Part shown: in pieces, positions 44,198 to 53,756 of the stretch | Layout: every line of letters starts with the position of its first letter | Position numbering within the stretch: the stretch's first letter is position 1 | DNA from: Verrucomicrobiales bacterium | Lineage (GTDB): Bacteria; Verrucomicrobiota; Verrucomicrobiia; Verrucomicrobiales; DEV007 | Direction: 5' to 3' | Length of the DNA: 64,000 nucleotides | NCBI GenBank assembly: GCA_029233965.1 | Contig: JARGOP010000001.1 | Span: forward strand, 1 to 64,000 | Notes under the pieces: generated by a model | The model's input: the letters and a program-made list of their open reading frames with translations, nothing else | What the model was told of the DNA's origin: nothing | Database searches by the model: none | Made by a program: the position numbers and the translations under genes

Positions 44198-46333
44198 TCA
44201 GCCTTCCGAGAGCTCGGCAGAAGCGGCCTCCCCGCGCTCAGCCATAGCGACCTTGCGGCTGAGCTTGACGCGGCCGCGCTCATCGATTCCGATGCACTTG
44301 GCGGCGACAATGTCTCCTACTTTCACGACGTCTTCGACCTTATCGACGCGGAAGTCGGCGAGCTCAGAAATGTGAATCATGCCGTCCTTGCCGGGAAGAA
44401 CCTCAACGAAAGCACCGAAGTTGGTCGTGCTGACCACTTTGCCCTCGTAAGTCTTGCCGACTTCGATCTCAGCACTGACGCGCTCAACGAGTTCGATGGC
44501 ACGGGCAAGCGCCTCAGGATTTGCGGCATAGATGGAAACGGTTCCACTGTCATCGATGTTGATGTCAGCGCCGGTCTCGGCCTGAATCCCTTTGATGTTT
44601 TTTCCACCGGGGCCAATGAGTTCACCGATCTTCTTGGGATCGATCTTGAGGCTCTCAATACGCGGAGCGTAGTCGCTGAGTGCCTTTGGTTCAGAAATGA
44701 CCTGATTCATGATGTCGAGGACCGTGAAACGGCCTTTGGTTGCCTTGTCGACGCCTTCACAGAAGAGATCAAGAGGGATCCCGGGAAGCTTGAGGTCGAG
44801 CTGAAAGCCGGTCACCCCTTCCGTGGTTCCACAGAGTTTGAAGTCCATGTCTCCGTTGAAGTCTTCGTTACCGATGATGTCGATCATCGTCTTGTATCGC
44901 TTCATTTCGGTGCCTTCGAACTCGGTGACAAGACCGCAGGAGATTCCGGCGACAGGGCGCTTCAGGGGAACCCCGGCGTCGAGTAGTGCCATCGTGCCTG
45001 AGCAGACCGAAGCCATCGAAGTGGAGCCGTTGGACTCCATCACTTCGCTTGAAACGCGGATCGCGTAAGGAAAATCCTCTTCGCTCGGGATCACAGGCTC
45101 GATCGACTTTTCAGCGAGTGCGCCGTGACCGATCTCGCGGCGGTTCATGCCGCCCATCCGGCCGGTTTCACCGACGGAGAAAGGAGGAAAGTTGTAGTGA
45201 AGGATGAAACGCTTCGTGTCTTCCCCGCCGGCATAGTTGTCGAGATATTGCTTCTCGTCAGCAGGCGCGAGCGTAGCGATCGCAAGCGCCTGGGTCTCTC
45301 CCCGCGCAAAGAGAGCGGAACCGTGCGTGCGGGGCATCAGCGTCGTCTCGCAGGAAATTGGACGAATCGTTTCGATGTCCCGGCCGTCACAGCGGACGCC
45401 CTTATCAAGGATGCTGACGCGGAACGCCTTCTTCTGAAGGTAGTCGAACGCCTGCCCCATCGCAAAACTGTCTGCCTCAGGGTATTTCTCAAGAATTGCC
45501 GCATCAACTTCCTTGCGGAGGCCGCCAACAGCAGCACCACGCTCAATTTTGCTCGGCTGGTTGATCGCGTCTTCAATCCGGTCTCCGGCGACTTGATAAG
45601 CGATTTCGAGGAGCTCGTCCTGGACTTCCATGAGAGCCACTTCGCGCTTGGGCTTACCGACGCGACGGGCCAGTTCCTCCTGAGCGTCGAGGATCGGCTG
45701 AATCGCTTCATGAGCGAAGTAGAGGGCCTTCTTGAAAGTCTCGTCCGGAACCTCGTCTCCCCCGCCCTCAATCATGATGACGCCATCACGAAGGCCGGCA
45801 TAGACGAGATCGAGGGTGCTTTCCGCGCGCTGATCGAAAGTCGGGTTGGCGACGAACTCACCGTCCACGAGGCCGACACGCACTGCCGCGATCGGTCCTG
45901 CGAAAGGAATATCAGAAATCGCGAGAGCAGCAGAGGCTCCGTTCATGCTGAGAATATCGGAATCATTAACACCGTCGGCGCTAAGAAGCAGCGAGACGAC
46001 TTGCGTGTCGTAAAAGTAGCCCTTCGGGAAGAGCGGGCGCAAAGGGCGGTCCGTCATCCGGCAGGTGAGAATCTCCTTCTCAGTAGGACGACCCTCACGC
46101 TTGAAGTATCCACCGGGAAAACGCCCCGCAGCCGCTGCCTTTTCTTTGTATTCAACGGAGAGCGGGAACCAGTCCTGGCCCTCGCGAACGCTGGTCTGGG
46201 ACACGGCGGTTACCATGACGATAGTGTCGCCAACCTGAACGGTTACGGCACCGTCGGCAAGCTTACCCATCTTGCCGGTTTCGATTTTCATTTCTGACGC
46301 ACCAACCTGGCACGTGATGTTTTCAATACTCAT
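44198..46333 (-). CDS. pnp: Polyribonucleotide nucleotidyltransferase (PNPase)
   Basis: PNPase degrades RNA from the 3' end using phosphate and is part of RNA turnover. The 711-residue protein is full length, with two RNase PH domains (1-210 with [18 protein letters not shown] and [13 protein letters not shown]; 310-540 with [31 protein letters not shown] and [21 protein letters not shown]), a KH domain ([21 protein letters not shown]) and an S1 domain ([30 protein letters not shown]). The catalytic [18 protein letters not shown] region reads [20 protein letters not shown]. rpsO lies upstream on the same strand, the usual bacterial order, with its own terminator between. A strong terminator follows. 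Confidence 0.97.
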   Translation of the reverse strand: MSIENITCQVGASEMKIETGKMGKLADGAVTVQVGDTIVMVTAVSQTSVREGQDWFPLSVEYKEKAAAAGRFPGGYFKREGRPTEKEILTCRMTDRPLRPLFPKGYFYDTQVVSLLLSADGVNDSDILSMNGASAALAISDIPFAGPIAAVRVGLVDGEFVANPTFDQRAESTLDLVYAGLRDGVIMIEGGGDEVPDETFKKALYFAHEAIQPILDAQEELARRVGKPKREVALMEVQDELLEIAYQVAGDRIEDAINQPSKIERGAAVGGLRKEVDAAILEKYPEADSFAMGQAFDYLQKKAFRVSILDKGVRCDGRDIETIRPISCETTLMPRTHGSALFARGETQALAIATLAPADEKQYLDNYAGGEDTKRFILHYNFPPFSVGETGRMGGMNRREIGHGALAEKSIEPVIPSEEDFPYAIRVSSEVMESNGSTSMASVCSGTMALLDAGVPLKRPVAGISCGLVTEFEGTEMKRYKTMIDIIGNEDFNGDMDFKLCGTTEGVTGFQLDLKLPGIPLDLFCEGVDKATKGRFTVLDIMNQVISEPKALSDYAPRIESLKIDPKKIGELIGPGGKNIKGIQAETGADINIDDSGTVSIYAANPEALARAIELVERVSAEIEVGKTYEGKVVSTTNFGAFVEVLPGKDGMIHISELADFRVDKVEDVVKVGDIVAAKCIGIDERGRVKLSRKVAMAERGEAASAELSEG

Positions 46334-46485
46334 ATTTTCTTTTTTCTTATGAAAGGGTTATCAGGCAGTCAGCAAAAATTTACCGGCTCCCCGTTTCCGG
46401 CTTCGTGCACAGATGGGATACCGGAATGGCCACCATCATGATCCCCTGCGAGCGGCAGGAAGATTTCGCTTCGAAAGCCGAAACG

Positions 46486-46512
46486 AAAAAGCGCCGACCG
46501 GAGTCGACGCTC
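46486..46512 (-). terminator. Terminator after rpsO
   Basis: On the minus strand GCGTCGAC-TCCG-GTCGGCGC (46493-46512, one mismatch) is followed by TTTTTCG. It lies 10 bases beyond the rpsO stop and before pnp, so only part of the transcription may continue into pnp. Confidence 0.7.
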
Positions 46513-46522
46513 TCGAAAATTT

Positions 46523-46780
46523 CTATCGGCGAAGGCCGAGTGATTTGAGAACCTTGGTGTAGCGATCGTGCTGAGTGCGCGCAAGGTAATCAAGAAGCTT
46601 GCGGCGACGAGCCACAAGGCGGAGAAGACCGCGACGGGAGGAAAGATCCTTCTTGTTGCGGCCCATATGTTCGGTCAATTGGGTGATACGCTCCGTGAGA
46701 CGTGCGATTTGCACATCAGCACTGCCGGTATCGGTCCCGTGGAGTTTGAGCTCCGTTGCTGTATCTGTAGATTCACTCAT
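46523..46780 (-). CDS. rpsO: Small ribosomal subunit protein S15
   Basis: S15 binds the central domain of 16S rRNA early in 30S assembly. The 85-residue product matches the family (89 in E. coli), with [26 protein letters not shown], the loop [24 protein letters not shown] and the final [12 protein letters not shown] (key pieces DTGSADVQ and [19 protein letters not shown]). The N-terminus before [13 protein letters not shown] is 14 residues of polar sequence, longer and less similar than usual. The ATG at 46778-46780 is chosen; a TTG seven codons upstream would read through a hairpin. In many bacteria S15 represses its own translation through a leader fold, and a hairpin here sits just upstream. 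Confidence 0.95.
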   Translation of the reverse strand: MSESTDTATELKLHGTDTGSADVQIARLTERITQLTEHMGRNKKDLSSRRGLLRLVARRRKLLDYLARTQHDRYTKVLKSLGLRR

Positions 46781-46794
46781 TTGAGGCAGGAAAA

Positions 46795-46809
46795 GCGTCA
46801 CCTTGACGC
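46795..46809 (-). promoter_or_regulatory. Hairpin in the rpsO leader
   Basis: A perfect 6-bp stem GCGTCA-AGG-TGACGC (as read on the minus strand) lies 14 bases upstream of the rpsO start codon and is followed by TTTTCC. S15 leaders are classic sites of autoregulation with diverse folds. The hairpin could be such a site or a weak attenuator; nothing in the sequence proves either. Confidence 0.35.
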
Positions 46810-46942
46810 TGATAAAGGTTCTTCCTAAAGGTGGCGGACTTAATCACAAATCGCCTCGCTTGCAATGGAAAAGATGCCATAGAAGTCAGTTTTTCAGTAA
46901 AAAATCGCAGACTCATCGCGCTGTCTTTCGTAATGTCCACGT

Positions 46943-47572
46943 ATGCCTGAACCGGAAATCGCTGAAATTCCTGACCGAGTGCCCGTCATGGTGCTGGGGG
47001 GAGCCACGCTGTTCCCTCACGGCTACATGCCGCTTTTCATCTTTGAAGAGCGTTATCGGGAGATGCTCTCTTATGCTCTGGAGCGGCAACGGATGTTCTG
47101 TATCGGACATGCGCTGTCGGGAATCGACACCGACGAACATCCGGATCCGGTGCATCGCATGACGACGGTCGGACTGATCCGTGCCTGCGTCACTCACGAC
47201 GATGGAACGTCTCATCTCATGCTCTCAGGACTGCAGCGGGTCGAGATTCTTGGGTGGGAGCAGATCTCTCCTTTCCGCATTGCCACGATTGTACCGCAGC
47301 CCTCCCGGGTCGAGGATCTCACGGTAGTGGGCAATCTTGCTCTCGAAGTCGTTGATCTCTGCGGTCGACTTTGCGGCGAAGGAAAGCCGATGACGGAGCA
47401 ACTGAGAGAGCACCTCAACGGGATTCACGATCCGGCCGCCATTTCTGACGTGGTCGCGCAGAGCTTCCTGAACGATCCTGCTCAGCGGCAGCGGATTCTT
47501 GAGATGCTGAACGTGGAGGACCGGCTCAGATTCCTTTCAGCCCACCTCGGGCAGCTTCTGGTGGACAGTTGA
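46943..47572 (+). CDS. LON substrate-binding domain protein
   Basis: A 209-residue protein made up of only the N-terminal LON (PUA-like) domain of Lon protease: VPVMVLGGATLFPHGYMPLFIFEERYREM at the start (key pieces LFPHGYMPLFIFEERYREM), GLIRACVTHDDGTSHLMLSGLQRVEI, then a helical part ending in DPAQRQRILEMLNVEDRL. There is no AAA+ or protease domain, as in the YcaL/LONRF-like bacterial stand-alone members. These are thought to bind unfolded protein, but their partner is unknown. Start: the ATG at 46943, where the family usually begins. The gene diverges from rpsO and is followed after 109 bp by the ammonium transporter gene. Confidence 0.88.
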   Translation: MPEPEIAEIPDRVPVMVLGGATLFPHGYMPLFIFEERYREMLSYALERQRMFCIGHALSGIDTDEHPDPVHRMTTVGLIRACVTHDDGTSHLMLSGLQRVEILGWEQISPFRIATIVPQPSRVEDLTVVGNLALEVVDLCGRLCGEGKPMTEQLREHLNGIHDPAAISDVVAQSFLNDPAQRQRILEMLNVEDRLRFLSAHLGQLLVDS

Positions 47573-47681
47573 ATGATGCAGCCCTCGAGGTTGTTTTCCG
47601 TTGACCCCTTCCTCATCTCTTTGCTAATAAGCGAGTTCGAATCGGTAGATTACCGGTTCCCGACGACCAAAAACCGCTTAC

Positions 47682-48971
47682 ATGACAAAACCCACCCCCC
47701 TGATTCAACCTCTTCTCATTCTTCTGACCCTGTTTCCCGCAGGCGGAACCCTCTTCGCCCAGGATGCTGCTGAGTCGGCTCTCGATACCGGTGACACGGC
47801 CTGGATGATGACTTCGACGGCGCTTGTTCTTCTCATGACGCTGCCCGGCCTCGCTCTCTTCTACGGAGGCCTCGTCAGAGCCAAAAACGTGCTCTCGATC
47901 CTCATGCAGTGCTTTGTAATCGCCGCCGTCATGTCGATCCTCTGGGTCGTCTACGGCTACAGCCTCGCCGCCGGTGACAGCTGCCCTTACTTCGGTGATT
48001 TCAGCATGCTGATGCTCAATCACATGCAGGAAAGCACTCTCGCCGGGACGATTCCCGAAAGTGTCTGGGTCACCTTTCAGATGACTTTTATCATCATCAC
48101 CCCCGCTCTCATGGTCGGCGCTTTCGCTGAGCGCATGAAGTTCTCAGCTGTGCTGATTTTCTCCATCATCTGGACGACGCTCTCCTATCTTCCCATCTGG
48201 CACATGGCCTGGGGTGGTGGTCTTTTCCACGACTGGGGTGTCATTGATTTCGCCGGTGGAACTGTGGTTCACATCAATGCCGGTGTCGCCGGACTCATCG
48301 CCTGTATTTTCGTTGGAAAGCGGAAAGGCTACGGCTCATCCGAGCTTCATCCTCACAATGTTCCTTTCGTCCTTATTGGTGCTTCGCTTCTCTGGGTAGG
48401 CTGGTTTGGCTTCAACGCCGGTTCTGCCGGTGGAGCGAATGAGTCTGCCGGTATGGCCATGATCGTCACCCAGGTCGCGACGGCTGTTGCAGTCCTCGTC
48501 TGGATCGCGCTCGAGTGGATCCTCCTGAAAAAACCCACGGCGGTGGGCGCGGCTACCGGCGCTGTTGCCGGTCTTGTCGCGATCACCCCGGCTTCCGGAA
48601 CGACGGATATTACCGGCGCTCTCTTCATCGGGGCCATCTCCAGCCTTCTCTGTTACTTCTGTGCGACGAAGCTCAAGAGTGCGCTCAAATATGATGACAG
48701 CCTCGACGTTTTCGGAGTTCACGGAATCGGCGGCATCGTTGGTGCCATTCTCACCGGGGTGTTCATTCGGGAAGGGGCCGAGGCGACCGCCGGGATGACC
48801 CAGACTTTTGCTCAGTTCAAGAGTGTCATTGTGACCATCGTCTGGAGTGGTGTCGCGGCAACAATTGCACTCTTTATCGCCAAACTCACCGTGGGACTCC
48901 GGGTGGAAGAATCTTCGGAAGATGTCGGTCTCGACAGTTCGGCGCACGGTGAGAGTGGATACACCATGTAA
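47682..48971 (+). CDS. amt: Ammonium transporter (Amt/MEP/Rh family)
   Basis: A 429-residue polytopic protein with a cleavable N-terminal signal (ending GTLFAQD), then the 11 membrane segments of Amt proteins. Signatures: LPGLALFYGGLVRAKNVLS, WHMAWGGGLFHDWGVIDFAGGTVVHINAGVAGL (first pore His in GTVVHINAG) and LDVFGVHGIGGIVGAILTGVF (second pore His). It moves ammonium into the cell. No glnK PII gene is next to it, unusual since amt-glnK pairs are common. The ATG at 47682 has no ribosome-binding site. A strong bidirectional terminator follows. Confidence 0.95.
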   Translation: MTKPTPLIQPLLILLTLFPAGGTLFAQDAAESALDTGDTAWMMTSTALVLLMTLPGLALFYGGLVRAKNVLSILMQCFVIAAVMSILWVVYGYSLAAGDSCPYFGDFSMLMLNHMQESTLAGTIPESVWVTFQMTFIIITPALMVGAFAERMKFSAVLIFSIIWTTLSYLPIWHMAWGGGLFHDWGVIDFAGGTVVHINAGVAGLIACIFVGKRKGYGSSELHPHNVPFVLIGASLLWVGWFGFNAGSAGGANESAGMAMIVTQVATAVAVLVWIALEWILLKKPTAVGAATGAVAGLVAITPASGTTDITGALFIGAISSLLCYFCATKLKSALKYDDSLDVFGVHGIGGIVGAILTGVFIREGAEATAGMTQTFAQFKSVIVTIVWSGVAATIALFIAKLTVGLRVEESSEDVGLDSSAHGESGYTM

Positions 48972-49019
48972 CCTGCTCAGATTAAACGGGAAGTGGCTCC
49001 CGTCAGAAGCCGCTGAAAG

Positions 49020-49058
49020 CAAAAACCCCGATCGGATCGCTCCAATCGGGGTTTTTTT
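49020..49058. terminator. Intrinsic terminator after amt
   Basis: CCCCGAT (49026-49032) and ATCGGGG (49045-49051) form a 7-bp stem with a 12-base loop. A-run before and T-run after make it work on both strands. Confidence 0.9.
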
Positions 49059-49199
49059 ACATTCAATGACACTGCTTTGTAGACGAACCGGACTGAAAAT
49101 TATTAGAAGCCATGCAAAAAATGCAGAAAAAAGGGGCTCGCACTTTGCGCCGCGGAATTTAGTTGTCGGGAATTGCGGGGCGGATCATGCTCCTCTCCC

Positions 49200-50600
49200 A
49201 TGCTGATTCGTTACTTTCTTGCTGCGCTTTTCCTGGCCTCGACCCCCGGGGCTCAATCCCTTTCGGGCGGTGAATCGAAACCGAACATCGTCTTCTTCCT
49301 CGCCGATGACCTTGGCTGGACCGGCCTTCGCAGCTTTGGCAGCGACTTCTACGAAACGCCGAACCTCGACCGCCTTGCGGATGAGGGCATGAAGTTTACC
49401 AATGCCTATGCGGCCTGCACGGTCTGTTCCCCTACCCGTGCTTCCGTGATGACCGGCAAGTATCCCGCCCGGCTGCATCTCACGAGCTTTATCCCCGGAC
49501 AGGAACGGCCCTTTGCAAAGATGAAGACTCCTGACTGGACGAAGGGGCTGAAGACTGACGAGATAACTCTGCCCGAAGTGCTCCGGAAAAAAGGCTATCG
49601 CACGCATCATATCGGGAAATGGCATCTCGAATTTCCGAATCGCCCGGAGGAAGGGCCGACGGCGCACGGTTTCGCTACCACGGTGGACAAGCCCAAAGGG
49701 ACCAAAGGCTATTTCATGAAGGCGAAGGGACAGGAGAAGCCCCGCTATGTGACCGATTATTTCGCCGAAGAGGCGGTTGATCGAATCGAAAACCGCGGGG
49801 ATGATCCTTTCTTCCTCTATTTCGCCTTTCATGTCCCGCACACGCCTATTCAAGGTCGGGAGGATCTCGTTGCCTATTTTGAGAAAAAGGTCGATCCCGC
49901 GGCTACCCATCACAATCCGGTATACGCCGCCATGGTGAAGAGCATGGACATGGCTGTCGGAAAGGTTCTCGACACATTGGAAGCTCAGGGGATCGCTGAC
50001 GAAACCGTGATCGTTTTCACATCGGATAACGGCGGCCTCACGCAGCGCTATGGAAAGCACGATGAATTCACGGAGAATCTGCCTCTCCGACGCGGCAAAG
50101 GATCCGCCTACGAGGGCGGCGTCCGTGTACCGACGATCGTGAAATGGCGGGGCCATACTGAAGGTGGCAGCTTCTGCGATGCCCCGATCATGACGATCGA
50201 CTGGATGCCGACCTTCACTGAAATGGCGGGAATCGAAGCGCTCGACTCATCAATCGATGGAAAGAGTCTGCTTCCCCTTCTCGAAGGACGCACCGACTCG
50301 CTTGAGCGGGATCTTTTCTGGCATTTTCCGCATTACCACGCTGGTGGCGATGGACCGTATTCGGCGATTCGCTCAGGTGATTGGAAGCTGATCGAGCGGC
50401 TGGAGGACGACTCCCTCGAGCTCTACGATCTCGAGGCTGATCCCGGGGAACAAAATAACATCGTCGATTCCGACCCGGCTGCGGCAAAACGGTTGCAAGA
50501 GAAACTCCTCGCCTGGAGAAAAGAAGTCGGCGCGCAAATGCCGACGGTGAATCCTGGCTTCGATCCGGAACGGGCGCTGGAAGTCGGGCGGAAACCGTAG
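49200..50600 (+). CDS. Exported sulfatase
   Basis: A 466-residue type I sulfatase, hydrolysing sulfate esters. A signal peptide covers residues 1 to about 20. Metal-binding Asp residues are seen in FFLADDLGW (36-37), and the active-site motif is CSPTR (76-80), in which Cys76 would be converted to formylglycine by a separate maturase not present in this window. Further marks: GKWHLEFPN, FTSDNGG and DGPYSAIRSGDWKLIERLEDD. This organisation matches the planctomycete/verrucomicrobial sulfatases that act on sulfated polysaccharides of algae. The ATG at 49200 was preferred over a TTG nine codons upstream. It is opposite to the adjacent DUF1501 gene (convergent, 9 bp between stops). Confidence 0.92.
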   Translation: MLIRYFLAALFLASTPGAQSLSGGESKPNIVFFLADDLGWTGLRSFGSDFYETPNLDRLADEGMKFTNAYAACTVCSPTRASVMTGKYPARLHLTSFIPGQERPFAKMKTPDWTKGLKTDEITLPEVLRKKGYRTHHIGKWHLEFPNRPEEGPTAHGFATTVDKPKGTKGYFMKAKGQEKPRYVTDYFAEEAVDRIENRGDDPFFLYFAFHVPHTPIQGREDLVAYFEKKVDPAATHHNPVYAAMVKSMDMAVGKVLDTLEAQGIADETVIVFTSDNGGLTQRYGKHDEFTENLPLRRGKGSAYEGGVRVPTIVKWRGHTEGGSFCDAPIMTIDWMPTFTEMAGIEALDSSIDGKSLLPLLEGRTDSLERDLFWHFPHYHAGGDGPYSAIRSGDWKLIERLEDDSLELYDLEADPGEQNNIVDSDPAAAKRLQEKLLAWRKEVGAQMPTVNPGFDPERALEVGRKP

Positions 50601-50609
50601 ATTTCAGGA

Positions 50610-52058
50610 TCACGCGAGGATACCCTTCACGATATGACCGTGCACATCCGTGAGGCGAAAACGTCTTCCCTGGTGAAAGTATGTCAGTCGCTCGTGATCA
50701 ATGCCTGAGAGGTGCAGGATCGTTGCCTGCAGATCGTGCACCGCGACGGGATTCTCGGCGACGTTGTAGCAGAAGTCATCCGTCACCCCGTAGCTCGTCC
50801 CTGCTTTCACCCCGGCGCCGGCCATCCACATGGTGAAGCAGCGCGGATGGTGATCGCGACCGTAGTTGGTATCGGTCAGAGTGCCCTGGCTGTAGATCGT
50901 CCGGCCGAACTCCCCGCCCCAGATCACGAGGGTGTCCTCAAGAAGTCCCCTCTCCTTCAGGTCGGCAAGGAGAGCTGCGGTGCCCTGGTCGGTTTCCTCG
51001 CAGCGCAGGGCGAGCTGCTCCGGCAGTTTGGAGTGCTGGTCCCACCCCGTGTGGTAGAGCTGAATGAAGCGGACATCCTTTTCCGCAAGGCGGCGGGCCA
51101 GAAGGCAGTTCGCGGCGTACGATCCCGGTTGGCGGGCCGCTTCCCCGTAGCGCTCGAAGGTGGACTCGGGCTCGTCGGAGAGATCGGTCACATCCGGCAC
51201 CGACATCTGCATGCGATAGGCCATCTCGTATTGAGAAATGCGGGTTTGGATCTCTGCATCGCCGGTCTGGTCATAGCGGAGCTGATTCATCTGCGAAATG
51301 CCGTCGAGCAAATCGCGGTTTCGCTCTCTCGGAGCTCCGCCGGGATCTTTCAAAAACAAAACCGGATCGCCTCCCGAGCGCAATCTCACGCCCTGGTGCG
51401 AGGTGGGAAGAAAACCGCTGCCCCAGAGGCGCGAGTAAATCGGCTGCGCCTGGTTGAAATTGCCGTTGGAAACGAGGACGACGAAAGCGGGCAGGTTTTC
51501 ATTCTCCGATCCGATCCCGTAGCTCATCCATGATCCCATCGAAGGGCGTCCCGGCTGTTCGTGGCCGGTCTGGAGGTAGGTGATCCCGGGGTCATGATTG
51601 ATCGCGTTCGTGTAGACCGATTTGATAAAACAGACATCGTCAGCGTGCGTCGCGAGGTGCGGCATCAGTTCGCTGATCCAGGCACCACTTTCGCCATGTT
51701 GCTTGAAATCAAAGATTGAATTGGCGACGGGAAAAGAACTCTGTTTCGAGGTCATTCCAGTGAGGCGCTGGCCCATCCGGATCGAGGCCGGGAGCTCTTT
51801 GCCGCGCATCTCTTTCATCTTCGGTTTGTGGTCGAAGAGATCCATTTGCGAGGGGCCGCCACTTTGGAACAGATAGATGATCCGCTTTGCCTTCGCGGGA
51901 AAGTGGGTTTGCCCCGGGGCAAAACCTGGCGCAGTCTGAGTACCGGCGGCGAGAATCTGATCCAGACCGAGTGCACCGACAGATAGTCCCCCGGCTCTCG
52001 CGAAAAACTGGCGCCGACTCTGTTGATGGAGTTCAGAGAGTAGTGGATGGCTCATCAT
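50610..52058 (-). CDS. DUF1501 family exported protein
   Basis: A 482-residue protein of the DUF1501 family, related to alkaline-phosphatase-fold hydrolases. The N-terminus carries the twin-Arg motif SRRQFFARAGG, followed by a hydrophobic segment, pointing to Tat export as a folded protein. Typical marks: AKRIIYLFQSGGPSQMDLFDHKP, GSWMSYGIGSENENLPAFVVL, VSNGNFNQ, LARRLAEKDVRFIQLYHTGWDQH, and VIWGGEFGRTIYSQGTLTDTNYGRDHHPRCFTMWMAGAG near the end. DUF1501 genes almost always accompany DUF1549/DUF1553 genes in this group. Here it is the last gene of the sigma/anti-sigma operon, 81 bp after the sulfatase. Function is not established. Confidence 0.9.
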   Translation of the reverse strand: MMSHPLLSELHQQSRRQFFARAGGLSVGALGLDQILAAGTQTAPGFAPGQTHFPAKAKRIIYLFQSGGPSQMDLFDHKPKMKEMRGKELPASIRMGQRLTGMTSKQSSFPVANSIFDFKQHGESGAWISELMPHLATHADDVCFIKSVYTNAINHDPGITYLQTGHEQPGRPSMGSWMSYGIGSENENLPAFVVLVSNGNFNQAQPIYSRLWGSGFLPTSHQGVRLRSGGDPVLFLKDPGGAPRERNRDLLDGISQMNQLRYDQTGDAEIQTRISQYEMAYRMQMSVPDVTDLSDEPESTFERYGEAARQPGSYAANCLLARRLAEKDVRFIQLYHTGWDQHSKLPEQLALRCEETDQGTAALLADLKERGLLEDTLVIWGGEFGRTIYSQGTLTDTNYGRDHHPRCFTMWMAGAGVKAGTSYGVTDDFCYNVAENPVAVHDLQATILHLSGIDHERLTYFHQGRRFRLTDVHGHIVKGILA

Positions 52059-52139
52059 GGTATGGAAAAAGTGAAGTCCCTTCCGGGCTTGTGGTGGTGT
52101 CCTTGCCGTTTGAATCGTAACCGGCTCTTGTGGTTGAAA

Positions 52140-53723
52140 TTATTCGGATGCAGTGGGTCCAAACCGCACCACTTTCACATCGTTCGGCTGATTCGGGCCC
52201 GGTGTGCTGCGTCCTCTCGTGATCAGCATTTCAAACAAGTCCTGAATTTCCTTTACCTGTTCCGGATTTTTTGAGGCTAGATTGGTGGTTTCGCCCAGGT
52301 CATTGCCCAAATGGTATAACTGAATGATTTGTGAGGGGTCCCCGCCTTTCGTCCATCCTCCCGATCCGGATGCGGGGATGTATTTCCAATGGCCAAGACG
52401 CACCGACGGAACTCCACTGATGGAAGTGCTCACCGAATGGGCGCGGATTGGCGCCGCTTCACCCTTGAGAACAGGAAGCAGGCTGAAACTGTCTTCACCG
52501 GCATCGGCGGGTAAGGTGATGCCGAAGATATCAGCGAAAGTGGCCATCAAATCAGCCTGATGAACAAGTTGCTCCGAAAGACTGCCGGGCTCTACGATCC
52601 CGGGCCAACGAACGATAAAAGGAACGCGATGCCCGCCCTCCCAGGTGTCGGATTTATAGCCGCGTAAGGGCCCGCTCGGAAAGTGTCCCTGTTCTTCCAG
52701 CTCTTTCGTTCCGATATAATGAGCGCAGCCGTTGTCGCTTGTGAAAATCACCATCGTTTCATCGGCTACTCCACTCTTCTCGATCGCATCGAGAACCTGT
52801 CCGACGATCGCATCGGTTTCCATGACAAAATCCGCGTAGAGACCGAGGCCGCTTTTTCCGATCCACCCTTCATTCACCGATAGAGGCGTGTGAGGAGAAG
52901 TCAGGGGAAGGTAGAGGAGAAAGGGATCGGACTTCATAGCAGACTCCGCAATAAACTTCGCAGCCCGATCACCCAGAGCAGGAAGAATCGGTTCAAGGGT
53001 CCAGCCTTTCAGCGCAGGTCCCTGATTACTTGCCTGGTTTTTCTTCAATAAATCCGGAGACAGGAACTCGCCCGGAATCCCGACGGTTCGATCCTGCTCA
53101 ATAAAGCAATAGGGTGGCCAGTTCGGAACGTCGGTGCCGAAGTACATATCGAAACCGCGTGTGATCGGGCCTCCGCCGATTGGTTGCGAGAAAACCTCCT
53201 GCCATGCAGCGCGGTGCTCATCCGTGGCAATGGCGTCACCTTTCGGTCTCTCCTTGAAAACAGCTTCCGTCGCTTCCGGGATGGGCCAGTCCCAACCGAG
53301 ATGCCATTTGCCAATACAGGCCGTTTCATAGCCCTGTTGCTGAGCCAGGGTCCCGATGGTCATGCGGTCCTCCGCGATCAAAGGCGCTCCCCATAAGCCG
53401 GTGATTCCCCTCTGCAGCCGCGACCGCCAATGGTAGCGTCCGGTGAGCAGCGTGTAGCGCGAGGGAGTGCAAACGCCGGAGGACGAGTGTCCATCGGTGA
53501 AGCGCATCCCTTCCGACGATAGTTGATCGATATGTGGAGTGGGAATTTTGCCCCGCTCCGGATTGTAAGACTGCACGTCCCCGTAGCCGAGGTCGTCCGC
53601 GTAGATCACCACGATGTTAGGATGTCCCGGCGCAGTTTCGAGGGCCAACGCAGCATCTACCGCGAGGACCAGGATCGCCAAGATCGCCGCCGCGACCGTC
53701 TTTCCTGTTGGGGGGAGGTTCAT
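52140..53723 (-). CDS. Exported arylsulfatase
   Basis: A 527-residue type I sulfatase. After the signal peptide (about 1-29), the metal ligands appear in VIYADDLGYGD, and the active site is CTPSR (85-89, in SGVCTPSRYTLLTGRY), with Cys85 as the predicted formylglycine. Other family marks are KWHLGWDWP, SPHTPLSVNEGW, FTSDNGC and SVRLGHWKYIPA. It is a different subfamily from the sulfatase at 49.2 kb: the motif, the spacing and a longer C-terminal half differ. It lies 33 bp downstream of the anti-sigma/cytochrome fusion and 81 bp upstream of the DUF1501 gene, so it is probably in the same operon and controlled by the sigma factor. The ATG at 53721-53723 is used. Confidence 0.92.
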   Translation of the reverse strand: MNLPPTGKTVAAAILAILVLAVDAALALETAPGHPNIVVIYADDLGYGDVQSYNPERGKIPTPHIDQLSSEGMRFTDGHSSSGVCTPSRYTLLTGRYHWRSRLQRGITGLWGAPLIAEDRMTIGTLAQQQGYETACIGKWHLGWDWPIPEATEAVFKERPKGDAIATDEHRAAWQEVFSQPIGGGPITRGFDMYFGTDVPNWPPYCFIEQDRTVGIPGEFLSPDLLKKNQASNQGPALKGWTLEPILPALGDRAAKFIAESAMKSDPFLLYLPLTSPHTPLSVNEGWIGKSGLGLYADFVMETDAIVGQVLDAIEKSGVADETMVIFTSDNGCAHYIGTKELEEQGHFPSGPLRGYKSDTWEGGHRVPFIVRWPGIVEPGSLSEQLVHQADLMATFADIFGITLPADAGEDSFSLLPVLKGEAAPIRAHSVSTSISGVPSVRLGHWKYIPASGSGGWTKGGDPSQIIQLYHLGNDLGETTNLASKNPEQVKEIQDLFEMLITRGRSTPGPNQPNDVKVVRFGPTASE

Positions 53724-53756
53724 GATTGTTCTCGTTGTGGAGCTCAAAAAAGAGTC

